Source of the DNA: Prorocentrum cordatum
Taxonomy: Eukaryota > Sar > Dinophyceae > Prorocentrales > Prorocentraceae
Assembly: GCA_963575745.1 (NCBI GenBank)
Contig: CAUYUJ010008113.1
Location: 886,320 to 950,319 of the forward strand
DNA length: 64,000 nucleotides
Direction: 5' to 3'
Shown one piece after another: positions 21,402 to 33,249 of the stretch. Below the pieces are notes generated by a model, which saw nothing but the letters and a program-made list of their open reading frames with translations, was not told where the DNA came from and made no database searches. Each line of letters begins with the position of its first letter. Within the stretch, counting starts at the first letter, position 1. A program made the translations under genes and the position numbers.

Positions 21402-21787
21402 TGTCGGGTAACTTCAAGGGAGAATCACGCATGCTGAGCCCCAAGGAAGCACTTTTGCACGGCATCCCCGTGGTCCTTGAGGCCCCGTCTAGCAGCGCTG
21501 CAGGCGCTGAGCGGGGTGCCGAGCCACGCGCGCACAAGACCTGAGCACGCTGGATGAACCCGACGATGCAATCACTGCCTAACCCCAGGATCGAGGAGGT
21601 CGCAGTCGGGGCCTGCGGCGAGCTCGACACCCCCCACCTGGAACGCCCAGTTTAGCCGCGGGCCGAGTGAGACCCTCTTGCCCAGCATGCAGTTCTAAGA
21701 AGATAGCACCTCGCCGATCAAGAACTGCCCGACTGAGATCACATCCCCGAGACGCCTGAGAGGACAATCTCTCGCCCTTGATGCCGT

Positions 21788-23054
21788 CTACGGCTTGGGC
21801 CGCAAAGGCCGCGGCAGCTCTCGCAGATTGCGAGGGGCCGAGCAGGGGGCGCCGAAGACCTGGGAGGAGCCCACAAACGCGCAGTATAGGTCCTGGTCGA
21901 GGAGCCCGCTGTCGCCCGTCGCCCTCGCCGCAAATGGCCCGGCAATAGAGCCCGCAGCGGGCCTTGTCGGACGCGCCCTGGAGGAGGCCGAGCGGAACGA
22001 AGTTGGGCCCCGTTGAAGCTCAGGGGGCCCGCCCGAGGCAGCAAGGCACTCGAACCCTGCTTTTGGAGGCACTGACCTGCGCGGAAACTCCGCGCCGCGA
22101 TCCGCTCGCCGGCAACGAGCGAAGGCGCCCGACGCCCCGCCCGCTGACCGACCCCAGCGCCACGCCCAGACTATGGCCGCGCCCAGGCCGCCGAGGTTGC
22201 AGGCCTCCTCGGCGGCGGCCGCGCCGTCGTCGAACCGCCGCGAGCCTGCGTCGGCAGGGTGGCGGACCCCCCTCGAGGCGACAGGTCGCCCGCGGATCTC
22301 GCGAGCGACCTGGAGAGCAACAGCCCGCTGGAAAAGGTAGCGGAGGCCCCCGCAGGTCTTCTCCTCCGCGCCGCGCCCGCGCCCGCGGTCGAAGGCGCAG
22401 CGGGCGACGGGGCGGTCGAAGAGGGACAGGGGCCACTTCCGATGGCAGCGAGGTCCGCGACAAGCTCGGGCAGCTCTCCACAGGCCAATCAGTAGCACCC
22501 GACCTTCTGTCGCGTTGATGCGCTCGGCTGGGCCCCCCCAAATCCGCCGGGCCAGGCTCTTCCGTCTCTCGGGCGGGCCCCAGACCCCTCTCGGCGTCGG
22601 CGCTCGACTCTCGCCCTCGCGAAGATCGCGATCGCGACGAGCGCGACGGCCAGCCCCGGGGCCCGGGCGCCCTCGTGGCTCGGCACGCTGGCGCTCTAGC
22701 CGCGTCGGGGCCCGGCGAGGGGCGGCCACGGCGACGGGGCTCGAGGTGGGCCCCCGGGGCCCGAGCAACGCGCCATCCGAAGACGAGGGGCCCCGAGGTC
22801 ACGCTGACAAAAGACGACCAGGCCCAAGGTGGCCATGAACTCCCGGCGCGCTGAACCCCCCGCGTCGGCCAAGCGAACGCTGCATGAACTGGCGGGCGGC
22901 CCGCAGACGGGGAAGCGCCGGTCGGTTGCGCGCGAACCACGTGGCCGACCCAGACGCGCACAACCTCGACGAGAAGCCGTCGTCGGCCGAGGGCGCCGGC
23001 GCCCATCCATGACTTCGCGCAGCTGCTCCAGTGAGAAGGCCTGCTCAGCCGCAT
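21788..23054 (-). pseudogene. Region between RT and recombinase, possible RNase H remnant
   Basis: The stretch lies where the connection and RNase H part of an RT polyprotein should be. Fragments such as WPLSLFDRPVARCAF resemble the loop of this family that I recall as PLSLFD-(V/L)-Y, but frames change often and no catalytic DEDD residues can be placed. It is assigned mainly by position between the two better-supported domains. Confidence 0.25.
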
Positions 23055-23934
23055 CCTGCGCGCGCGCCCCTGTCTGAAAAGCCGCCGGCAGCATCGGCAC
23101 CCAGCAGGGCGGCTTTGTCTACGTAGGCGCAGATGATCGGGATGACCGTTGACACGCGGGGAGCACGATGCTTTCCTCTCGCCGCCTGGGCCATCGCCCC
23201 AGAGACTCCCGCGGCCGCGATGTGCTCACCTGCTGGATGACAAGCGCGCAGGGCCCGAGCGCAGCCGCACTCAGCGCTCTGAAGCACGGGCAGACACCAC
23301 CGGCGGGCCTCGCAGGCACCATCTCCTCCAGACCATCGCCCCAGACCTCGGCGAGGCCGCGGGCGATGGCCTCGCCGGGGCGGGCCCATCCCGAACAAGG
23401 GGGCCATCCGCCAATTGTCGAACTGGCAACAGCCGCCCACCACATCGAGAGAGCCAGAGACCGGCAGCGAGACGGGGCCGCCCTGCCCGTTGAATAGCTC
23501 GGCCTCCGCTTCGGAACGCAGCAAGGCATCGGCGATCTCGGAGAGCTCCGCCAAGCTGATGTCGACATCCGCGAGAGCGGCGATCGCGCCATGGCCCGAG
23601 CGAGGGGGCGACTCGGACTTCTTCGTCGGCGGAGCGAGCGTCGACGGTGAGCGGGCCATCCCGGTCCCCCCCACAAAGTACATGGACACCGCGGAGCGAA
23701 CGCGGTGCCCGAGGGTGAGCAGCTGGCCCCGATGCAGGATGGCGAAGAACTCGCGGAAACGCTTCTCCGAGCGTCGAAGTTCTGGGCACCTGCGCGCGGC
23801 GGCGGGCGCGCCAGCCACGCGGGCCGCCCAAACTTCAGCATGCTCTTCAATATGCCTTTCTCAAAATCCACGGCCAGCCGAATCGCACAAGGAGGCAGCG
23901 CGGACTCGAGGAGGAGATGAATGGCGACGCCCAT
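23045..23934 (-). pseudogene. Reverse transcriptase remnant (YVDN-type), frame-broken
   Basis: Reading down the minus strand, RT-like pieces appear in the expected order but in two frames. They are FEKGILKSMLKFG (finger region), ELFNGQGGPVSL then CCQFDNWRMAPLFGM (the DV-x-x-CFYQF-x-x-P region), CPCFRALSAAALGPCALVIQQ (the LPMGWSWA-x-x-x-AQ region) and CAYVDKAALLG at about 23,131-23,099. The last replaces the YVDN box, which is already a variant of YxDD. The order and the A-YVD context are the evidence. Key Asp residues of the first motif are lost and frames shift, so it is inactive. Spacing to the gag-like part (upstream) and recombinase-like part (downstream) fits a tyrosine-recombinase retroelement of DIRS or Ngaro type. 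Confidence 0.5.
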
Positions 23935-24421
23935 CGACCTTCAGTTCGCTTAGAGGAAACGGCGCAATGGGCCGCGGCCTCTGCGCGCAAAGGTCTTTCG
24001 CATTGCGCACTTCATTGACCGCGCTGAGCGGGGTCAGGCCCTGCGGCCGTTCGCCGCGCAAGTCGACTCGTTCGCCCAGCCGGCGGCGAATCGCCATCCG
24101 CGAGCTCGAGGGCCTGCCCGAGCTGCATTCGTAGAGTCAGTCCATGTCTGAACGCGCTCTGGCGCGCCAGAAGAAGTTGAACGAGCGGACAGACTCCAAA
24201 AGACGCCGGTCTCAATGCCCGGCATGCCCACGCAAGCCACGCCAGCGTCGAGAGCCCCTGAAGGGACCCCTCACTGAGCAAACTGGCAAAGGGAGGGGGT
24301 CGCCACGCCGTCGCTGGTCACGACCGCGAAGACCACGGCGCTCAAACTCGGAGCTCGACGCAACAAACTGGAGGCCCCTGCCCGAAGAAGAGGGCATCGA
24401 TGGTGATCGGCCGGGCGAACG

Positions 24422-25563
24422 TCACCGCCCTGGCCGCGGCCCTCGCAGGACACGCTGACCTTTACCGTCTTCGGCGCCGGACCCTCGGCAGCCGCCTCTG
24501 GGCCCGCTCGGGCCCCCAGGGCCGCCGCGCCTTCCCTCCTCCACGGCCCTCTCCTCCTGCAGCAAGCGAGTCAGCTTGGCGGCGTCGGTCCGCTGGCGTC
24601 GCTTCTCGGTGATCCACTTCGCGAACTTCGGGGCGGCGGCCCTGCCCGTCCTCCGCGGCGCCCGCCAGCGCGCGCCCGTGCCCGCTGTGATCAGGGCTCT
24701 TGAAAACTTTCCCCACCGCGAGCTCGCGCTGGATGAGCCCCCCGACCGGCTGCTCCGCCATGGCAGAGCTTGCCAAGTGGATCTCGCCATAGGCGAGGCC
24801 GAGACGCCACGCTTCCAAGATGATCGCGCGATCGCGGGCGACCCCGCCGTTGGCCGAGACCCCTGACGCGGAGCACCACTTCGGATGACACGCGTCGAAC
24901 AAGCAATCCGTCGCTTCGCAAATCCCGACAGCGGGTTCGAGCGTCGCGCGGGAATCCGCAGAGAAGAAACCGCTATACTCTTCTCAGTCGCCTCCTCTGC
25001 CTGGATTAACCGCCGACCTCCAGTGACCTCCAGTGGCCCCGATGGCGCCGAAAAGGCGCAGGTCGCCTCCTCCTCCTCCTCGACGGTTCTTCCACTCCTC
25101 CACGTCATTGGCATTGGCCCGCCCCGCGTGCGCCTCCGAGCCTGAGCTGCACCGCGTCCGTGCGCCTCCTGAGAAGCGCTTTGCTAGCGTCGTCCAAGAT
25201 GCCAGGGTCGATCTCCTCTCCGAAGTGCGAGCGCGCGACGTTGCTGACGACCCACACCCTCGCGCCTCCTCGGCGTCGACCTCGATGTTTTCGCGCCCGC
25301 GATGTCGGCTGGCACCCGTGCCCGAGCCATGGCCTCACTGAGCTCCCGCACCGGGATCGGGTCGAAGAAGAAGAAGAAGCGGTCGCGCTTGCACCGGTCG
25401 GGCTTTGGCCGACCACGAGACAGCGGCTCGAACGTGACGACCGACGTGTCCAACACCTGGATGTCGACAGTTGCCAACTGAGTTGGCGCGACCACCACCT
25501 ACGCGCCAGCTGCGACGCGCACCTGTAGCACTCTGTGGGGCCAAGTGAATTTGGGACCATCGT
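24422..25563 (-). pseudogene. Gag-like protein remnant of the retroelement
   Basis: Three fragments lie in order on the minus strand: ARVWVVSNVARSHFGEEIDP (from 25,263), RAIILEAWRLGLAYGEIHLA then QPVGGLIQREL (about 24,830-24,720), and PKFAKWITEKRRQRTDAAKL then LLQEERAVEEGRRGG (24,631 onward). They match, from memory, a recurrent dinoflagellate protein. That protein has an N-terminal VW-x-(V/A)-(A/S)-E strand, a central REAHR-x-x-x-x-APDY segment and a basic coiled coil of the KEARKAREE type. The pieces occupy different frames. Position 5' of the RT remnant on the same strand supports a gag role. Confidence 0.45.
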
Positions 25564-25600
25564 CGTACCGATTCAAAACCTGTCGCTCCTCGATGCCTAG

Positions 25601-28049
25601 AGCACCCGCTCATTGCGAATCAACCAGAAGGATAGTAAACGGCATAGATGGTCCAGTCCTGCCCCTGCTGAGCTGAGCCGCCTCGGGGGTAGTTGTCAGA
25701 ATAGTCTTCGATCGACGACCCGAGCACAGTCTAAAGAGAAATCCTCCCAAGTAGCTGATCAGAGAGAGGCCGAACGTCAGACTTACGCATACGTAAACTG
25801 ACACCGAAGAGCTCAACTGAACTTGCACCGTCTCCAACTGACGTGTCAAAACCCGCTCAACGCAATGGCAATTTCCAGTCTCGCGCCCCTCGCCAGACGA
25901 GGGGCCCTCAAAATGACAGTGCCAGGTCGGCTCTGGGCTGGAAGCGGTGAAAGCCATGATGTCCCAAAGGACGAAATACAGGATGTGAAGATCGTAAGGG
26001 GGACTGCTCAAACAGGAGGGGCTGCAGATCAGCACGCTGTCCGAAGGCCTCCCTTGCTGCGGAAAACGCGTAAGAATGGACACACCTATGATCTACACAT
26101 GCGTGTACACAAATGGTCGTCCCATCCAACCACCAGCATCCCACAAACCACCAAACCAAACCAAAACGCTCGACGTATCCGCATGCGCATTTCTGTGCCC
26201 GCTCTCGCATAATCTCGCGTATTGCATTGTTCTGGTGTCCGAAAGCATAAGCAGCATTACAAGCCACTTTCGTATTATTGCGAATGCCCTTGATATCTAC
26301 ATTTGAACACACAATTTACCCTTCATGAGGTTTGTACGCCGAACTTCCTGCGGCACCTCGCACGGAAAACGAATGGCATATGATTTCGCCATAAGCCGAC
26401 AGTTCCTGAAACACACGAGATTACAAATTACACCCAAAGCGATGCAGCATGACTGCAAATTCTGTATTTCTGATATCCCATGCGCTTGGTACTACCAGCG
26501 TACGCAATGCATTGTGTTATCACGCATGCCAAATGGTAACTTCTGCCCCGGGAGGCAACCCAGGCTCAGCTGGGTGGTCCCCCACAAAGTCTGTAATGTG
26601 TGACACCAAACCTTTGTTTAACTGTGTAGTCCTCGAGACAATCCAAAGTACGATAGTTCAGAATATCTCTGAAACTTCACGCCTGAACAATTGTTTTCCA
26701 CACGTTCGGATACTTGACTTCTTGCAACGACGAACAAACAACGTTGTGTGTCTACTGTGGGGCCCCCCAGAAATCAAGGCACACGCACGCCATTTTTTTC
26801 TGCGGCATCACACTGTCTGGAGAATCAGAGGGGAGCACACACAATGTTGTTCAGCACTGGGGCGTGGACACCTGGTAAAACACACAGCGTTCCAGTGTTC
26901 GGAAAGGCTTGGAAATACAACATTGCGGGATTGTTCGCCGTAACAAAAAAAAACGTATAAATTGGGTTCCCGTACTGCATGCGAAAGGGGGTGAACGATG
27001 CGGAAATGTCGCAGCAGGATGTGCTCTGGGAGCTGAATCAGACAATGTTGCGTTCGGATCTGTACTGCAGGCTGTAGGGGGAAGGTATTCTAGGAGTTGC
27101 GGCATGAGCTGGAATGGTGAAGCGTCTAGCTGGAACTGTCGTTGGAAATTACCGAAATAGCCGCAGCACGTATAACATCGGAGCTGTAGCAAAGGTCTGT
27201 ACAAAAAGTACTGACTAGATCAGCACAAGTGCGCCGCGTTGGATGTTTGCGGGCAGGATCATTGGGGGGTGTCGGTACTGGTTGGCCAGGAGTGCAATTT
27301 GATCACAAACATGAACGGTCGTGCAAGACAAAAGAAGGGATAATGCCACGAACCCCAGCCTCGGTGGGGGGGGTCTGTTGCTTCTTCATGGACGCAAGAA
27401 ACGTGGTGCGAGCTACGCGTAGCATGCAGCGTGGTGCACCTCACGTCGTGCAGCCTACGTGGTGCAACATGTGTCGTGAAAGCTGTGCTGCTGTGTTGCA
27501 AATTTCTTGCATAAACCAAAGGTTGAAGGCGACGTGGCACAACCAATGTGGCGCAACCTGTATCTGTGCACCGGGAAGCGCCAGCCAGCGCTCGAGGCGC
27601 TCACGAGACGCGGGCGCCAGCGGAAAACCCAGGAAAAGCAACCAACGCAGGAGGTGCCCACGAGGCGCCCACGGGCGAACTCCATCCGAAACAAATCCAT
27701 GGAACACCTGGCAAATTTCCAGATGACCGCCTCCGACAACTTATGTTCATGCAGCTGTTTTCCTCTGCGATGCCCGATTACCGTCGCAGGGGGCCCTAAG
27801 CTTTGAAAGCCAGCGGCACAGAGGATCCTCAGGCGCGGGCAGCAGACGTAGGTGTTACGTGCGATCGAATGTTGTCGAAGGCAAAGGCCCGAACCTTCAC
27901 GAGCACCGACTGCCAACCAAGGAACGGACAGCCAACGAGCCGCACCCGACCTCAACAAGGTTCCGCCTGATCCTTAGGGGCATCAAGGCTGTACAACCAT
28001 CCCCCTCTCCCTCGTCCTACCCCGGCTCATAACTCAGCTCAGAACCTGG
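25601..28049. other. Less GC-rich unique DNA, no gene accepted
   Basis: From about 25.6 to 27.3 kb composition is nearer balance than in the surroundings and simple repeats are rare. Frames at 26,325-26,943 (+) and 25,610-26,083 (-) have natural-looking composition, but I find no known motif, no leader relic and no convincing splice pairs. A cluster of ACGTGGTGCAAC-like words lies at 27,400-27,560. Confidence 0.35.
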
Positions 28050-28180
28050 CTCTCCAGCGGCTGTTCGGGAAGTTTCGTGCACCCCTAGAACACTCTCGGC
28101 GAGGCGCAGCTGCTGGAGAGCCCCCAAAGATTCAAAAGCCGCAGGGAGCCGACGAAAATACCTGAAAACCTCGAATACGT
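28050..28180 (+). repeat. Dispersed repeat family R, copy 3
   Basis: CTCGGCGAGGCGCAGCTGCT at 28,093-28,112, then AAAAGCCGC and GACGAAAAT, aligns with the copies at 5,384 and 7,309 in the same orientation. Confidence 0.7.
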
Positions 28181-28533
28181 TCCGACCCGGAGCCTAAGTA
28201 GCCCCTGATCGCCCTACCCCTCGGGGTGTTGCCTCCACCGGGGGGACATGATCCTGGACTGTACTGGCGGCATCCTCTCGGCAGCCTGAGCAGCCCGAGT
28301 ATTACCACCGCCGCCGAGATCAGACACCTTCCCTCCTTTGGAGCCACCGCCGACACTGGCGGTGCCGCCAACTTCCAGGCCCCTGACCCCAGAACCCCGA
28401 CGTCGTGATTCTCTCACAGCGTCGACCCCATCCTGACCTCTTTTTTGACGCTCCCAGGGCCCAGCGAGGGCCCCCAGAGGCCGAAAATAAAGAGAAACCT
28501 CCCGTCGCGATTTGTTCACAACGCGAGGGGGTC

Positions 28534-28920
28534 TCCTCCTCCTCCTCCTCCTCCTGCTCCTCCTCCTCCTCCTCCTCCTCCTCCTCCTCCTCCTCCTCCT
28601 CCTCCTCCTCCTCCTCCTCCTCCTCCTCCTCCTCCTCCTCCTCTACCCCACTCCCGATCGTCTCCAGCCAGCGCTCGCGCTCCTTGGCGCGCGGCGCCTG
28701 CGCGAGGAGCCTCGTGGCGGCCGCTCCAGGACCGCGGCGTGCCCCGCGGCCCCGGGCGCTCGGGGGCGGCGCTCGCCGAGCGGCCCGCGAGGGGGACGTT
28801 GCACGCTCCTCCTCCTCCTCCTCCTCCTCCTCCTCCTCCTCCTCCTCCTCCTCCTCCTCCTCCTCCTCCTTCGTCTTTCTCCTCCTCCTCCTCCTCCTCC
28901 TCCTCCTCCTCCTCCTTCCC
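28534..28920. repeat. Two CTC/CCT trinucleotide tracts
   Basis: Nearly pure CTC at about 28,534-28,645 and 28,808-28,918, separated by CpG-rich DNA. Poly-Ser, poly-Leu, poly-Pro and poly-Glu frames across it are artefacts. Confidence 0.95.
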
Positions 28921-29329
28921 AACGGACCCCAGGCCCCGAGGCCGCTCCCGGATCGGAAGCTGAAGGCAACCCAGAGCCGAAGCCTGGTTGGAGACCGTGG
29001 CCGGAGCCAGGAGCGCGACCGGGGCAGAGCGTGGCGCTCGGCGCAGCGCCGGCGCCGAGGCCGAGGCCGGGGCGAGCGGCGCGGTTGTGGAAGACATCGG
29101 CCCGGAATCGGCGGTGCAGTCGGACCCGGGCCAGAAGGACAGCCGTCAAGAGCACGAGACCATCCGCCGGCCAAAGCCAGCAGAACATCCAAGGGCACCC
29201 TCCCCAATATGCACAAGGGCATCCAGCAAGCGCGAAGAACACCAGGGTAGGCTCCCCGTACCGACCTCGATGTTATACCTCGGTCCGAGGGTACCTGGTT
29301 CAGGAGACGTTTCTAGGAATTCCTTGTTC
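28921..29329. other. CG-rich spacer, nothing identified
   Basis: Mixed DNA between the CTC tracts and the GAGTTTCTC repeats. No motif seen. Confidence 0.35.
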
Positions 29330-29935
29330 AAAACATTTTCTGAGTAACTCTTCTACAGTTCAGCAATCAGGCTGAATTCGAGTTTCTCAAAATGATGCTG
29401 GTCGCCGCGGCCGGATTTCGAGAAACTCTTCTGCAGGCCGATGCTCAGGCCAAATTAAAGTTTCTTTAAATAGGTTTCCAGCAAGCAACATCGAGAAACT
29501 CCACGATTTCCAATACGGGGGCGAAGGGAGGACGGAATTTCGAGAAACGCCTGCGCGGTCAGATTCCAGGCCGCGGAGGAGTTTCTCGAAATTGCGCCCG
29601 CCCCTCGCCCCCCCCCCCCCAGCGGGAAGTTCGAGAAACTCCCAAACGGCCATATTTCAGGGCGCGGAGGAGTTGTATCTAAACTGCGGCCCCCTATCCT
29701 GCCGTGGAACTTTGAGGAGCGTTTAATCGCCAGACCTTGGCGGGGCGGTTCCTCGAGATTGCGCTCGACTCCCACCCCCCAGCGGGGAACGTCGAGAAAC
29801 TCCCAAGCGGCCAGATTTCAGGCCGCGGAGGAGTTTCTCAAAGTTGCGCCCGCCCCGCCCCCTAGCGGGGAATGTTGAGAAACTCCAGCGCGGCCAGTTT
29901 CTAGGCTGCGGAGGAGTTTCTCGAAATTGAGCGGG
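29330..29935. repeat. Repeats with facing GAGAAACTCC / GGAGTTTCTC
   Basis: About six degenerate units of 80-120 bp contain GAGAAACTCC, a CGGCCAGATTTCAGGCCGCGG core and GGAGGAGTTTCTCGAAATTG. The two ends of each core are complementary, so each unit can fold into a hairpin. Confidence 0.75.
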
Positions 29936-30126
29936 GGTGGTTCTGCAGGCGTCTCCTCGTTATGCCCCCCCCATGGTAATGAGGTATTTCGAAGAACTCT
30001 GCGCTTTCGCAGGAGGGGGGCGGGGGGGCGAAGCCACCCCTGCCCCCCTCGGCGAAAGCGCGAAGTTTCAGGAAATACCTAATGTACCACTGGGGGCATC
30101 TGAAGAAACATGTGCAGAACCACCTC
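29936..30126. mobile_element. 190-bp palindromic element
   Basis: GGTGGTTCTGCA at the left is mirrored by TGCAGAACCACC at the right. Moving inward, TGCCCCCC/GGGGGCA, GAGGTATTTC/GAAATACCT and GCGCTTTCGC/GCGAAAGCGC also pair. The centre is C/G-rich. Arms are about 75 bp with several mismatches, like a MITE or foldback relic. Confidence 0.75.
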
Positions 30127-30600
30127 CCGGTCCGACTGTACAGCGCCGGCAGGTCGGCGATAAGACCCCCTGGTAGCGACACCACGGGCTGAGGACGTCG
30201 CCCACAAACCTGAAACCTTCGACCCTCGGACCTCGTCGGCCCCCCGGGGAAGGGTCGTGACCTCTGGGGCCGCCGCGGGCTGAAGAGGTCATATCGGCGG
30301 ATGTCTGGGATCGACCCGGAATCGGCGACACAGCGCCGAGAGGTCGGCGAGAAGGCCCCCACGGCAGCGACACCACGGACGGAGGACGTCGCCCGCAACC
30401 CTCAAGCCTTGGACCCGCGGACCTCGTCGGCCCCTCGGCGGCCCGAGGCCGTCGGCGGCCGACCCGCGCCTGGATCCTGAAGCCCCCTCGATCCTCGAGC
30501 CTCCCCGATCCTCGAGCCTGCTCCAGCCTCCTCGAGCCTCCCCGATCCTCGAGCCTCCCCGATCCTCGAGCCTCCCCGATCCGCGGCGGGCGGGGGCGGG
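30127..30600. repeat. 190-bp duplication and 17-bp CCTCGAGC array
   Basis: A GCGACACCACGG-centred unit is present twice about 190 bp apart (30,175 and 30,365) with matching GGACGTCGCCC and GGACCTCGTCGGCC downstream. From about 30,484 to 30,590 GATCCTCGAGCCTCCCC is repeated. Confidence 0.75.
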
Positions 30601-30681
30601 CCGTCGGGCCCCATGTCGGCGACGGGTGGGCGACTGGGGGTCGATGCATCCCCCCCCCCCGCTGCGCCCATCTCCCCCCCC

Positions 30682-30869
30682 TGACGACCTGCCAGACCAC
30701 CCCAACCCAGCCCGAAGAGCCGGATTGGACCCCCGCACTTCGGGTTTGGGGGGGGTAGGGGCTCCATGTGTTTTTTCAATGTTCCCCGACCCCCCCACAC
30801 TGGAAATGGAGGGCAAATTGAGGACTTCGGGTTGGGTTGGGGTGGTTTGGTGGGTGGTGACCCCCGACA
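30682..30869. mobile_element. Short TIR element, second copy of the 11.68 kb family
   Basis: CCACCCCAACCCAGCCCGAA at the left and TTCGGGTTGGGTTGGGGTGG at the right form inverted ends. Read on the minus strand, it continues like the 11.69-11.78 kb sequence (a CCATTTCCAG/CGATTGCCAG-type word, a G-run, then TGAAAAAA and CATGG) but lacks the leader relics. Confidence 0.65.
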
Positions 30870-33249
30870 TTGCCCCTGAGGCAGCCCGCCAGGGCTGGCC
30901 CGACGGAGGCCTGGGGCCTTCGGAGGGGCTCCACGCGTACACCACGCCGCTCGGCTGGCCAAGGGGCCGAGGGAGCCGGGGCGCCCAGCTGCGCCGAGCT
31001 CCATGGCCGAACAGACGACCTGCCCAGACCTGCAACGTCTCGAGAAGCGCAATTCGCACGGTGTGTGCAACTTTCGGCCACTGGGGGCTCTCGCTGGGCC
31101 CCAGAACCGTCAGGACACGAATCCAGATGAAGAGCCAGCCTGGGGGAAAGGTCCAGGCCTGCGGGGACCCCGAATCGAGAAATTCAAAGCATCGAGTTTC
31201 TGGGTGGTGTATACTGCGAGCCCCACCCAGGCCTGGGAGGGGTGGGCTCCGTGGGAGGGAGGAGCCTCAGGGAAGAAAACGATGGCCATGACCAAGACCG
31301 AACGCGGAAACGTCGGTGCCCAGCTTGGTCATCGTCCATCTTGGTCCTCGCCGATTCCTGATCGTCCTCGCGAGTCGGCGACGGCGGGCATAGACCATGA
31401 CCAAGATTAGCGTCGACAAGATCCCACTACATCTTGGCCATGGTCATCGCGTTCCTGCCCTCGACGGCGAGGCCCTCCGCCCCAGCTGGGCACCAAGGGC
31501 ACCAAGCGGGCACGTGCCCCCACGCCCTCCCTCCCCTGCGCGCCGCCACCTCGGGCACTGCGCGGGCATTACCCGAAGAGTTTCGGCGGCGATCCTTTGA
31601 CCGAAGGGGGGAGCGAGAAAGGGCGGGCCTTCTCAGAGAGCCAGCGCTGCCCGACGGCTGAGGAGGGCCCCAGAGGCAGCCTGGAGCAGGCCTGGACACA
31701 GGGGGGTCAAAATCTCCTATCTCCGACGATGTGGTTGTTTCAATCCCGGCGAGGTTCCTCGATTCCAGCCTCCAAGGCCCGTTGTCCGGCCCTCAGGCCA
31801 TCAAAACTGGGTCCAGGACGAAAAGCTGCCCATCTGGGGAGGGTGTCGAGACACGCGGAGCCGCAGATTAAACAAGTCAATCGGACTGTGCAGAAGGGAA
31901 GGCGAAACAAAATCACATACCTGCCCCAACTCCCTGATCTACGTGGAGGGGAAGACGAAACAATCCGGAGGGGAAAACGAAACAATCACCTCCCTGCCCC
32001 AACTCCCTGCTCGAACCTGGCTTCCGCACAGCCCAGCGCCGATGCAGGCCCTGACAGACCCTGCCCCGATAGACACTGGTCCCCCATTCGGCCACCCTTG
32101 GCCTTCTGAGCGATCAACTCCTGTGGCGTTGATCCCCGAGCTGGTTCCAGGACTGAAATCCAACGATTCGCGAACATTCGCCAACAACTGCGCCCTTTCC
32201 TGCAGACCTCGCGTCAGACCCCCAGGCCGCCAAGACTGTCGGGGACATCCGCGGAGCTCCTGGGGAGCAAACTTGTTTTCCGAAGTGCGAAATTCTACCT
32301 CCCACTGAGCATCGCTTAACCATGGCTAGCCGATCCCCATCCCCACTGGCATGACCTTGGCCCCACTGGTCGACTCCCCCCCAAATGATCCCCACCTGGT
32401 GGGGGGGGGCTGGTGGGGCTGATGTACCATGGCCCAGTTGTGGTGGGGATCGGTAAAACGTCCCACCCCAACCACCCAGCCTCGGGCACCCTCCAGGCTA
32501 GCCTTAGGTCGGGCATGAAAGAAACATTGACTGCGAATCTATATATACATATACATACATATACATATATATATATGTGTGTATATGTATACACATATAC
32601 TTATATTTGCGCACACTAGAACCACGCGCGCTACGCGCGCGCGCTTGAGTTTTAGTCGCAGATGAGCCATAGGGGCCGGTGTAAGCCCCACTGTGGCAAC
32701 AACGACGATTTCAAGCTTTCTCGGGCCCATGCCATCGACGCAAAGAAACGCGTAGTCAGAACGCGGGGCGCCACGTTCCCGCGTATCGCACAATCTCGCT
32801 GCCGCCTGTTTGGTTGATCGAGCTGCGGTTGTTCCAAATGTATACTTCCGCTTTGCCGCGTCGTGACACCCAATGTTTTTGCACATCGGTTCGGTCTCTC
32901 CATGCCCGATCACGCAGGCATCCGACGGCTCCTGATGTTAGGGTTGGCTCGGGGCCTCGTTGTGCGCGCGTGGGAGCGCGTTGTTGTTGTTTCCCCTTCT
33001 CTGTGCCCCAGGCTTCTCGTTGTCAGCGGTTGTTTGTTTTAAGCTGTCGGGTATCTGCTGAAGGCGCGCGCAAATGTCCTGGTCATCAGTGCCCTTCTCT
33101 GCAATCAGTTGTTGTCGAATCCGTCCACGGGAGTGGGGAAGCGTCTTTGCGCTGGACGCCAAGCCTCATGCCAGCGACAATCGCACCCGTGGGATCAGAA
33201 GATTCGGGCTCACGGAGGATGTTCAATGATTTGCCTGGCAAGTCCCATG
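30870..33249. other. Mixed DNA, no gene accepted
   Basis: Contains facing CATGACCAAGA / TCTTGGTCATCG words at 31,279-31,450, a short duplication of CCTGCCCCAACTCCCTG at about 31,920 and 31,996, and a TA/CA-rich microsatellite at about 32,535-32,605. A frame at 32,814-33,272 (+) is of natural composition but unsupported. Confidence 0.4.

Larger units (their letters stand above)
20070..25600 (-). mobile_element. Decayed gag-RT-tyrosine recombinase retroelement
   Basis: Order on the minus strand is gag-like (25.3-24.5 kb), RT (23.9-23.1 kb), possible RNase H (23.0-22.0 kb), tyrosine-recombinase-like (20.9-20.1 kb) and a terminal hairpin (20.07-20.12 kb). The total of about 5.5 kb is reasonable for DIRS/Ngaro-like elements. 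Long terminal repeats were not seen by eye. All domains are broken, so the copy is old. Outer limits are approximate. Confidence 0.5.
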
